From G963662265 sp963668545 (GTDB taxonomy: Bacteria > Spirochaetota > Spirochaetia > CADAEX01): a DNA stretch of 64,000 nt. Below, piece after piece: positions 42,610 through 50,436 of the stretch. The notes beneath the pieces are model-generated. The model was given only the letters and a program-made list of their open reading frames with translations. It was not told the origin of the DNA and made no database searches. How positions within the stretch are numbered: position 1 is the stretch's first letter; each line of letters begins with the position of its first letter. The position numbers and the translations under genes were made by a program. Where the stretch lies: contig OY764868.1 of the NCBI GenBank assembly GCA_963668545.1, forward strand, positions 2,604,001-2,668,000, read 5' to 3'.

Positions 42610-44022
42610 ATGGATACGGATAGTAAAGAGAAAAAAACAATATTGCCTGAAAACGACAGCAAAAAGGGAAATAAAAGAACAGAACACCTTGAAAAGGAAA
42701 AGATTCACCTTCTTCTGATAAAATTTTCCGTTCCTGCAATAGCAGGTATGATTATTCAGGCAGTTTACAATATTGTCGACAGGATCTTTGTAGGAAGGTA
42801 TGTCGGTTCTGAAGGCCTTTCAGCACTTACAACAGTTTTCCCCCTCATGCTTATTCTGATGGCCTTTTCCATGCTTTTGGGAATAGGAGGTTCCTCGTTT
42901 TTCTCAATAACCCTGGGGGAGAAGAAGGACAAAAAAGCAGGGAAAATACTGGGAAACACGTTTTCAATGATTTTAATTATTACAGCTGCATTGGCTTTTG
43001 TATCCTTTCTTTTTCTATCTCCCCTTCTTAATCTGTTCGGGGCAAGCAGCAGGATTCTTCCTCTTGCCAGAGAATATGCGCTTATAATTATTGCAGGCTC
43101 AGTAGTTAACGGAACAGCTTTTTCTCTCAATAATTTTATCAGAAGCGAGGGGTCTCCCGGGACAGCAATGTTTACAATGCTTATCGGGGGTATTTCAAAT
43201 ATCATACTTGATTATTTTTTCATTGCAGAGTTGGGGATGGGAGTAAAAGGAGCTGCAATTGCAACAGTTATTTCCCAGACAATAAGCGCAATATGGGTTT
43301 TGAATTATTTTACAGGTAAAAAATCGCATATAAAACTGAAAATTGGAAATTTCAGGTTAGAAAAAGCAATAGCAGAAAGAATACTAATACTCGGCTCTCC
43401 CATGTTTACAATTCAGCTGGCGGCAAGCGCAGTGAACGGACTGCTAAACAATCAGCTTCAACGCTATGGCGGCGATATATCATTGTCTGTAATGGGAATT
43501 GTCTTTTCTATAATGACTGTAATGATCATGCCTGTTTTCGGTATAAACCAGGGAGCAATGCCTATAACAGGATATAATTTCGGAGCCGGGAAATTAAGAC
43601 GGGTTGTTCATACCGCACTTATGACAGTTTCAGCAGCAACAGTTATAATGACAACCGGATTTGTTATCACAAGGTTCTTTCCGGCAGAACTCATCAAACT
43701 ATTCGGGAAAAATAATACAGAACTCCTTGAGCCGGGACTGGAGGCAGTAAAAATATTTTTCCTGATGACGCCTCTTGTAGGATTTCAGATAGTTACTTCA
43801 GGATATTTCCAGTCAACAGGAAAAGCAGGAAAAGCAATGTTTATGAGCCTTTCAAGACAGGTAATTTTTCTGATCCCTTTTACAGTAATTTTCCCTCTCT
43901 ATTGGGGTTTAAAAGGGGTATGGATGGCAGCACCTGCTGCGGATTTTATTGCTGCACTTCTTGCAGTTCCTCTTTTTCTCCACGATATAAAGGAACTGAG
44001 GAAGCAGAAAGAATATTATTAG
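42610..44022 (+). CDS. MATE family efflux transporter (second copy)
   Basis: A 470-residue Na+- or H+-coupled exporter with twelve hydrophobic helices and an extra hydrophilic N-terminal tail of about 35 residues. Motifs include YNIVDRIFVGRYVGSEGLSAL near residue 58 and GINQGAMPITGYNFGAG near 315, typical of MepA-like MATE proteins. It is not closely related to the MATE protein at 19185. Its stop codon is 4 nt from that of the convergent rmuC gene. Confidence 0.9.
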   Translation: MDTDSKEKKTILPENDSKKGNKRTEHLEKEKIHLLLIKFSVPAIAGMIIQAVYNIVDRIFVGRYVGSEGLSALTTVFPLMLILMAFSMLLGIGGSSFFSITLGEKKDKKAGKILGNTFSMILIITAALAFVSFLFLSPLLNLFGASSRILPLAREYALIIIAGSVVNGTAFSLNNFIRSEGSPGTAMFTMLIGGISNIILDYFFIAELGMGVKGAAIATVISQTISAIWVLNYFTGKKSHIKLKIGNFRLEKAIAERILILGSPMFTIQLAASAVNGLLNNQLQRYGGDISLSVMGIVFSIMTVMIMPVFGINQGAMPITGYNFGAGKLRRVVHTALMTVSAATVIMTTGFVITRFFPAELIKLFGKNNTELLEPGLEAVKIFFLMTPLVGFQIVTSGYFQSTGKAGKAMFMSLSRQVIFLIPFTVIFPLYWGLKGVWMAAPAADFIAALLAVPLFLHDIKELRKQKEYY

Positions 44023-44026
44023 GAAA

Positions 44027-45523
44027 TTACCCAGGATAAATTTCCTTTTCAGCAGACAGATCACTTTTCACCGAATCAGGAAGAGACTTGCTGGCTGCTG
44101 CTCCAAGGCTTTTAAGATTTTCCGAGAGCCTTACAAGATTACCCCTCCCGGTGGAAAGCTTGTTCAAAGCCCTGTCATAACTTTTCTGTGAATTCTCAAT
44201 TCCCCTTCCGACATCCTCAAGATCCGAAACAAAACCTGCAAATTTGTCATAAAGCTGCCCTGCCCTGACAGCTATTTCACGGGCATTCCTGTTCTGGTAT
44301 TCATATTTCCAGATATTTTCAATAGTTCTGAGTGATGCGAGAAGGGTCGAAGGACTTACAAGAACAATATTCCTGTCAAAAGCAGCTGAGAAAAGAGAAC
44401 TGTCAGCCTGTACAGCGGCAGAAAAAGCCCCTTCCACAGCAATAAACATAAACACGAAATCAAGAGAATTAATCCCATGGAGCTTGTGGTAGTCCTTTTC
44501 TGAAAGACCTTTAATGTGGGATTTTATGGAAGCTGTCAGCTCTTTCCCTGCAGCTGTTTTTTCCTCTTCAGTTTCCGCTGCTGTATAGCGGTCATAGGAG
44601 ACAAGAGAAACTTTTGAATCTATAACAACATCCCTGCTGTCAGGAAGATGCACGACAACATCAGGCTGAAGCCTCTTTCCCCCTTCAGATTTATGGTTCT
44701 CCTGAATATCAAACTCCCTTCCCTTCTGAAGTCCTGACTTTTCAAGTACTTTCTCCAGGATCATTTCACCCCATGTCCCCTGTGTCTTGACTTCACCCTT
44801 GAGTGCTTTTGTGAGGTTTCCAGCCTCCTCATTTATCTGCTGATTAAGCTTTGTCAGGTTTTCTATTTCTTTCCTCAGGGATGTCCTTTCCCTGATTTCA
44901 TCCTCCCTGGTTGAATCAAATTTCCTGCTGAAGGATTCTATCTGTTCCCGGAAAGGTTTAAGCATCTGTTCAAGGGAAGAAGCTGTCTGGGTGCTGAAAA
45001 CCCTGCTTTTGCTGTCCAGAATATCTCCTGCAAGCGCCTTGAAGCTTGATGTAAGCTCAATGCGGGCCTTCTGAAGAAGTTCGGCCTTCTCTTCAAACTG
45101 CCTGCGCTCCTTCTCCAGAACAGCAGCAAGTACGGAATTCCGTTCCCTCTCTTTTGAAAGATTATCCGAAAGCAGTTCTATCCGCCTGTTTTTTTCTCCC
45201 ATTTCAGCTTTCAGCTCATCAGACTGTTTCAGAAGCTCCCTGCTTTTTGCAGCCTCAGCGCTGAACTGGAAGCTTATCCTGTTTTTCTCTTCAGAGACAG
45301 AGGACAGGTTCCCGGCAAGTCTATCGTAATCAGCACTAATCTCTGAAAACCGCTTTTCATAACCGGAAATCCTTTCCCTGAGCGCAACTGCTTCACTTCC
45401 CGCAGCTGAATAACCTGCGTTATATGATCTCGCAGCCTGTCCCTTCATTATCAGAAAAGCAATAAGAAACCCGGCAATAACTCCTCCCAGAAGTCCCGAG
45501 ACAAGAACAAACCCCGTATCCAT
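44027..45523 (-). CDS. rmuC: DNA recombination protein RmuC
   Basis: A 498-residue RmuC homologue. One N-terminal membrane helix (residues 4-26) anchors it. A long coiled coil runs from about 45 to 215. The RmuC nuclease-like domain follows at about 235-450 (TQGTWGEMILEKVLEKSGL, DVVIDSKVSLVSYDRY, FMFIAVEGAFSAA). RmuC limits inversions at short repeats in E. coli; the mechanism is not settled. It is monocistronic, downstream of cheD on the same strand and separated by 130 nt with a strong inverted repeat. Confidence 0.95.
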   Translation of the reverse strand: MDTGFVLVSGLLGGVIAGFLIAFLIMKGQAARSYNAGYSAAGSEAVALRERISGYEKRFSEISADYDRLAGNLSSVSEEKNRISFQFSAEAAKSRELLKQSDELKAEMGEKNRRIELLSDNLSKERERNSVLAAVLEKERRQFEEKAELLQKARIELTSSFKALAGDILDSKSRVFSTQTASSLEQMLKPFREQIESFSRKFDSTREDEIRERTSLRKEIENLTKLNQQINEEAGNLTKALKGEVKTQGTWGEMILEKVLEKSGLQKGREFDIQENHKSEGGKRLQPDVVVHLPDSRDVVIDSKVSLVSYDRYTAAETEEEKTAAGKELTASIKSHIKGLSEKDYHKLHGINSLDFVFMFIAVEGAFSAAVQADSSLFSAAFDRNIVLVSPSTLLASLRTIENIWKYEYQNRNAREIAVRAGQLYDKFAGFVSDLEDVGRGIENSQKSYDRALNKLSTGRGNLVRLSENLKSLGAAASKSLPDSVKSDLSAEKEIYPG

Positions 45524-45555
45524 TTAGACGCTCCTATACATATTAAACCCGGAAA

Positions 45556-45589
45556 CATCTTATATTTCTATGCCCTGAAATATAAGATG
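45556..45589. repeat. perfect 13-bp inverted repeat between cheD and rmuC
   Basis: CATCTTATATTTC (45556-45568) and GAAATATAAGATG (45577-45589), 8-nt loop. No T run on either side. It could end the che transcript or be an operator just upstream of rmuC. Confidence 0.5.
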
Positions 45590-45653
45590 AACAAGTAATT
45601 ATTAATAATATCATATGGAATCAGACAAGGTGAAGAAAGATTTAAAAAATTAT

Positions 45654-46247
45654 CTATTTGTCATTATCAAAAAGGATTATCTTTGTGTCCCGTTTCTCTG
45701 ATTTCTTTTCTATGGTATCCATATATTTTTCTTCATCAAGATAAACAAGACTTGTAGTTTTTACTATTCTGCTTACAAGAACTTTTCCGTTTTCAGGGAA
45801 AAAAAATATTTTTCTCCCGTAATCCTCACCGGTATCCCTTGCAAGCACAGGGATATTCTCTGTTGCAAGAAACTCGAAAACAAAATCTGTATTTTTAATA
45901 CCAATATGGTAACGGCTTCCAGGTTCAGCATTGAGAACATTTCCCCCGCCGAAAACCTTTGCAGTAAGCTCCCTTTTTTTAATTCCGGCCTTCATAAGAC
46001 CGTTTATCAGAAGCTCCATTGCATGTACTCCATACCTGCCCTGATAATCTTTTTCCGGAAATAATTCAGAGGTTGAAGGAAGCATAAAATGATTCATTCC
46101 CCCTATACGCTGCCTCTCGGAATAAAGGACAACAGACACACAGGAACCGAGTATTGTATAAATTGCATCTTCAGAACTTATATAATATTCGCCGGGGTGG
46201 ATATGCATTATTTCTCTGTCGAATTTCGAGTTGTATATTTTCTTCAT
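45654..46247 (-). CDS. cheD: chemoreceptor glutamine deamidase CheD
   Basis: A 197-residue CheD. The catalytic region TILGSCVSVVLY has the active Cys near residue 32, GGMNHFMLP supplies the His, and ELTAKVFGGGNVL is the conserved strand. CheD deamidates receptor glutamines and binds CheC or CheY in other bacteria. No obvious Shine-Dalgarno precedes the ATG; a second ATG at 46208 (MHIHPGEYYIS) would give the more usual short N-terminus. It is the last gene of the che operon, separated from cheY by a 124-nt spacer that includes a hairpin. Confidence 0.93.
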   Translation of the reverse strand: MKKIYNSKFDREIMHIHPGEYYISSEDAIYTILGSCVSVVLYSERQRIGGMNHFMLPSTSELFPEKDYQGRYGVHAMELLINGLMKAGIKKRELTAKVFGGGNVLNAEPGSRYHIGIKNTDFVFEFLATENIPVLARDTGEDYGRKIFFFPENGKVLVSRIVKTTSLVYLDEEKYMDTIEKKSEKRDTKIILFDNDK

Positions 46248-46301
46248 GTTAAATAAAAAAACGGGCAGGAATCCTGAATAAACATAGTCATCAGCCCCGG
46301 G

Positions 46302-46325
46302 TCCTGCGGACCTGAGTCCACAGGA
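46302..46325. repeat. hairpin in the cheY-cheD spacer
   Basis: TCCTG-C-GGAC, loop CTGA, GTCC-A-CAGGA: nine pairs with one mismatch. Possible partial terminator or mRNA-stabilising element between the two genes. Confidence 0.45.
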
Positions 46326-46371
46326 ACTTTTCCCTGCAGCTGTCAGTCTCCTGGGATCTGGTGTTCATATA

Positions 46372-46734
46372 TCAGTCCAGAACTTTTTTAACAGTATTAA
46401 GAAGTCCTTCATTTGTAAAAGGCTTTACAATCCATCCGGTAGCACCTGAAGCTTTCCCTTTATCAAGCATATCATTGCTGCTCTCTGTAGTAAGAACAAG
46501 AATAGGGACATACTTTGTAGATTCCTGTCCCCGGAGTTTTTCAATAAGTTCAATACCGTTCATATTCGGCATGTTGATATCTGTTATAACGAGATCAATA
46601 TTTGCAGATGATGATTTTGCAAATCCGTCAGCTCCGTCAACACCTTCAATAACATTAAAATTGTTTTCCTTGAGAAGATAACTGAGACTCATTCTCACAA
46701 CTGAAGAATCATCAACTATCAATATTGTTTTCAT
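46372..46734 (-). CDS. cheY: single-domain response regulator, CheY
   Basis: A 120-residue receiver-only protein. Acidic pair DD near residue 8-9, phospho-acceptor Asp in VITDINMPNMNG (about residue 52), Thr in VLTTES and Lys in IVKPFTN. Lies in the che operon, 36 nt after the MCP-like gene, and is the likely flagellar switch effector. Confidence 0.93.
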   Translation of the reverse strand: MKTILIVDDSSVVRMSLSYLLKENNFNVIEGVDGADGFAKSSSANIDLVITDINMPNMNGIELIEKLRGQESTKYVPILVLTTESSNDMLDKGKASGATGWIVKPFTNEGLLNTVKKVLD

Positions 46735-46770
46735 TTTTCACCATCCCTGTTAAATTTATTATACATATAT

Positions 46771-48507
46771 CTAAAACAAAGTTATACTGCTATCTGCAGC
46801 AGTCTGCGCAGATGCTTCATTATTAAGTATTTTTTCCTTATGACGGAAGATTGTAAATTTATTAAGTAAATTGTCAATCTCCCTGCTTTCCATTAAATCA
46901 GTCATTTTTTTATCATCAATCATACTGAAAGACTTGTTTATACCTTCAAGTTCCTTTTTTATATCTTCTTTCATATTTTTCAGAGAATTCCGGGAGGTAT
47001 CAATAGAATCAATATTAGCTCTTATATCACTGAAAATTGTTTTGAATGAACTGTTGAGAAAATTGAGCTCGTTTAAAAGCTCCCTGAATATTTTACCGGA
47101 CTGGTCGGAAAGTTCTGTCAGCTTTCTGATGTCATTCTTGAATTTCAATGTAAAATCATTGTTTTCATTTATTATTTTTTTCAGTTCTGAATCAATTGTC
47201 CTGTTCAGCATATTAAAATTCTCATAGATATTTTCAATTTCCTTTGCAGCATCTGAAATGATTCCCACCTCATCTGAAATATCATTGATTGAAGTTTCAA
47301 CATTCCTTATTACAGGCTGCCTGGCAATCTCGATCCTTGCCAGGATTATGGTATTGTTGAAAAGTGATACAGGATCATTAAAAGCTGTAATGAATTCATG
47401 CAGTCTTGCAAGAGAATTAAGAAGGCGGTTTTTATACTTAACTATCTCGGACTGCACTGCACAGACACTTTCGCTGTCATCAACAATATGCTCAAATGTT
47501 GAAGATATTCCATAAAGGGTTTTTACCAGATTACCATCACCTTCATCTGTGCCGAACTGCTGAGTTGAGAATTTTTCTTTTCTCTCCTCCAGTTCGGAAA
47601 GAAGTGATATCATCTTGTCTGTATTTTCCTTCAATATTTTCTTGTCAGTTCCAAGCTGCCCCGTAACCTCTTCAAGAACATAAAGACAGAGGTCATACAG
47701 CTTTTTACTGAGATATATCCCTTCATCCTGGTTTTTCTCAAAATTTATTTTATCAAGTTCCTCAAGAGAAAGAAGCATGTGATCCATAGACTGCCTTATA
47801 ATATCCTGATTCTGAAGTCCCTCAAAAACAGCATAGACAGCAGGCTTCATCTGCTGTGCCTCGTTATAAACATCTTCAATAAAATCCACAGATGAATTTA
47901 TATGGCTTCTCAGTGTAATGAAATCACTTTTCATTGATCCCTTTATTACAGCCGATATTTTTTTCTGCTGCTCAAGAACTTTTTCAGATTCCTCTTTCAA
48001 CTTACTGAACTGATCAGATACAAGTGCTCTCTGATCATTGAGGGCCCCGGCCAGGTGCAGGGCAGTTCTGGCATTTTTCTGGAATCCGTCTGTTATACAG
48101 GTAAAACCTCCCCCCTTGTTTCCGGCCTGTATTGCAACAACCATGGCATTAAGGGCTAGAAGCTCCATCTGTTCTGCAGATGTAATAATACGCTCTATAG
48201 GCTGATGCATATTATTGAGTACATCAAAGCTGTTAAAAATCCTGGACATTACAGAAAGGAACTGCTCTGTATACTCCTTGTGGCTTTTCTGTGCTGAAGC
48301 TACTTTATCTTCTAGATGAAAAACAACACTGCTAAGGCTTCCTGCAGACTTGTTCTCAAGATTGTTCCTGAATTCCTTAATAACTGTTTCTGATTCAGCC
48401 AGGGTGCAGTCAACTTCCGATTTAAGATTTTTCAGGGAATCCCCTATTTTGAAGTATGATTCACCGAGAAGATTCTGTATTTCTACAAGAGATTCAGAAA
48501 TATTCAT
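46771..48507 (-). CDS. soluble MCP-like chemotaxis protein with altered signalling tip
   Basis: A 578-residue, mainly helical coiled-coil protein with no membrane helix or signal peptide. Residues about 113-150 align with the hairpin tip of methyl-accepting proteins: MELLALNAMVVAIQAGNKGG and ITDGFQKNARTA. The canonical tip is NAAIEAARAG; here the Glu is Val and the Arg is Gln, both residues that normally contact CheA or CheW. A CheZ-like string LQNQDIIRQSMDHML is near residue 240. The A of its ATG is the last base of the cheB stop, so the two are coupled. Role in the array is unknown; adaptor, decoy or phosphatase-like function are all guesses. Confidence 0.7.
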   Translation of the reverse strand: MNISESLVEIQNLLGESYFKIGDSLKNLKSEVDCTLAESETVIKEFRNNLENKSAGSLSSVVFHLEDKVASAQKSHKEYTEQFLSVMSRIFNSFDVLNNMHQPIERIITSAEQMELLALNAMVVAIQAGNKGGGFTCITDGFQKNARTALHLAGALNDQRALVSDQFSKLKEESEKVLEQQKKISAVIKGSMKSDFITLRSHINSSVDFIEDVYNEAQQMKPAVYAVFEGLQNQDIIRQSMDHMLLSLEELDKINFEKNQDEGIYLSKKLYDLCLYVLEEVTGQLGTDKKILKENTDKMISLLSELEERKEKFSTQQFGTDEGDGNLVKTLYGISSTFEHIVDDSESVCAVQSEIVKYKNRLLNSLARLHEFITAFNDPVSLFNNTIILARIEIARQPVIRNVETSINDISDEVGIISDAAKEIENIYENFNMLNRTIDSELKKIINENNDFTLKFKNDIRKLTELSDQSGKIFRELLNELNFLNSSFKTIFSDIRANIDSIDTSRNSLKNMKEDIKKELEGINKSFSMIDDKKMTDLMESREIDNLLNKFTIFRHKEKILNNEASAQTAADSSITLF

Positions 48508-49568
48508 TACCTGACCAGCTCCAGTACTTTAGGTGCTATTGCAGAAAGGGGCAGTATTGAATCCACAGCACCCCTTTTAATAGCTTCTTTCGGCATACCG
48601 AACACAACGCAGCTTTTTTCATCCTGGGCTATGGTAAACGCGCCGTTTTCCTTCATTTCCCTCATTCCCCTGGCACCGTCATCACCCATACCAGTCATAA
48701 TAACACCAATAATATTTTTACCTCCGTACCTTGCAGCAGACCGGAAAAGCACATCAACGCTCGGCCTGTGCCGGCTTACGAGAGGTCCTGTTCTGACTTC
48801 AATATAGTACTCTGTCCCTGAAGACTTAAGAAGCATGTGTTCGTCACCCGGTGCGACAAAAACCTCGCCCCGCTTGAGTTTCATTCCGTTTTCAGCCTCC
48901 TGTACATGTGCCCTTGAAAGACTGTTAAGCCTGTCTGCAAATGCTTTTGTAAAATGCTTGGGCATGTGCTGAACAATAAGAATAGGAGGCATATTTTCAG
49001 GAATCATCATCAGGAAATCCTTGAGAGCCTCGGTACCGCCTGTGGATGCGCCGACAACAATGACTTTTTCAGTTGTTTTTATATTGCCCGGCTTACCGGC
49101 AGGGAGTATTACATCAGCAGTAAGTTTGGGACTGACAGTCATTGTTTTTGCAGGAATTTTTGTCTTAACCTTTGCATTAACAGCAGCCCTTACAATATCC
49201 TGGATCCTGGTTTTTGATTCCTCCAGGAATTCCTTGGTCCCGACCTTTGGTTTTTCTATTATCTCTATGGCTCCGTGGTCCAGAGCAGATATGGCATTTG
49301 AAGAATTATGCTGTGTATGGCTGGAACAGATAATTACAGGCAATGGTTTTTCAGCCATAATCTTTTTAAGATATGTAAGCCCGTCCATCTGGGGCATCTG
49401 AAGATCAAGAATAATAACTTCCGGTTTAAAACTTTCAAACCTTTTCTCGGCAAAAACAGGGTTGGCTGCAGCAAGTGTCTCAAAACCGTCTTTTTCAGGA
49501 AGAACAGCCTGCATGGTCTGTCTGACAAGAGCTGAATCATCAACTATCATGACTCTAATTTTTTCCAT
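48507..49568 (-). CDS. cheB: protein-glutamate methylesterase CheB
   Basis: A 353-residue CheB. N-terminal receiver (residues 4-120) has DD and phospho-Asp in VIILDLQMPQMDG. The C-terminal esterase has the active Ser in VGASTGGTEAL near 173, His in QHMPKHFT near 199 and Asp in TGMGDDGARGM near 293. It removes methyl groups from receptors when phosphorylated by CheA. Shine-Dalgarno GAGGA. Preceded by cheR at an 18-nt gap. Confidence 0.97.
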   Translation of the reverse strand: MEKIRVMIVDDSALVRQTMQAVLPEKDGFETLAAANPVFAEKRFESFKPEVIILDLQMPQMDGLTYLKKIMAEKPLPVIICSSHTQHNSSNAISALDHGAIEIIEKPKVGTKEFLEESKTRIQDIVRAAVNAKVKTKIPAKTMTVSPKLTADVILPAGKPGNIKTTEKVIVVGASTGGTEALKDFLMMIPENMPPILIVQHMPKHFTKAFADRLNSLSRAHVQEAENGMKLKRGEVFVAPGDEHMLLKSSGTEYYIEVRTGPLVSRHRPSVDVLFRSAARYGGKNIIGVIMTGMGDDGARGMREMKENGAFTIAQDEKSCVVFGMPKEAIKRGAVDSILPLSAIAPKVLELVR

Positions 49569-49586
49569 ATTATCCTCAAATATACT

Positions 49587-50411
49587 TTATGTTTTCCGGA
49601 ATACTGCCGGGGCGCAGGATTTAAGATTAAAATTCATCCCTGCCATTGATTCCGAATGGCCGAGAAAAAGATATCCATGAGGATCTATTTTATTCAGGAG
49701 ATTCCCGATTATATATTTCTGTTTTTCCCTTTCAAAATAGATCAGCACATTCCTGCAGAACACAATATCAAATGGTCCCGGTACATTATAGTTTCGGCTC
49801 ATAAGGTTGAAAGTTCCAAGCTTTATATTGTTTTTTATAAAGGATTTGACCCTGTACCGGGTTTTATCAGTCCCGACAGGATCAAAATAGCGCTTTTTAA
49901 AACCTTCAAAAGGGATAGTATCAACATTGGCCTCAGTGTATTCACCGCTTTTGGCAATAGTAAGTACTCTTGTTGATATATCAGTACCCAGGACTGTATA
50001 GTTCAGCCTGTAATTATGCTTTTTTATATATTCCTCTATCTCCATGGCTATGGAATAAAGTTCCTCCCCCGAAGAACTTGCACAGGACCAGATTTTCAGA
50101 TCCCTTTTTCCTGCTCTCTCATATTCAGGAAGTATAGTTTCTCTCATATAGTTGAAATGCCCTATCTCCCTGAAAAAATCAGTCTTATTGGTGGAGATAC
50201 TGTTGCAGAAATCCACCATCTCTCTTCTTGAATTATTGTCACCCCTTTTCAGATAATCGCAGTATTCCTCAAAGGAACTGAGCTTTAATGCTCTTATCCT
50301 TTTTGTTAAACGGGTTTCCATCAGCTGCTTTTTTTCAGGAGGCATTTTTATGCCCATTGTTGTCTGAACAAGTCCTGACAGGTATAAAAAGCTTTTTTCG
50401 TCAATATTCAT
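49587..50411 (-). CDS. cheR: chemoreceptor methyltransferase CheR
   Basis: A 274-residue CheR with an N-terminal helical domain (FEEYCDYLKRG) and SAM-binding domain. Conserved parts are STNKTDFFREIGHF near residue 75, IWSCASSSGEELYSIAM near 105 and FDIVFCRNVLIYF near 215. It methylates receptor glutamates. No tetratricopeptide or pentapeptide-binding extension is visible. Confidence 0.96.
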   Translation of the reverse strand: MNIDEKSFLYLSGLVQTTMGIKMPPEKKQLMETRLTKRIRALKLSSFEEYCDYLKRGDNNSRREMVDFCNSISTNKTDFFREIGHFNYMRETILPEYERAGKRDLKIWSCASSSGEELYSIAMEIEEYIKKHNYRLNYTVLGTDISTRVLTIAKSGEYTEANVDTIPFEGFKKRYFDPVGTDKTRYRVKSFIKNNIKLGTFNLMSRNYNVPGPFDIVFCRNVLIYFEREKQKYIIGNLLNKIDPHGYLFLGHSESMAGMNFNLKSCAPAVFRKT

Positions 50412-50436
50412 TGATGTACATCCATCCGGTTTTTTG

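Noticed and set aside
44020..44030. Missing terminator between the convergent MATE and rmuC genes
   Set aside because: The stops are only 4 nt apart, so overlap of the two messages is likely, but this is ordinary in compact genomes and not evidence of a special element.
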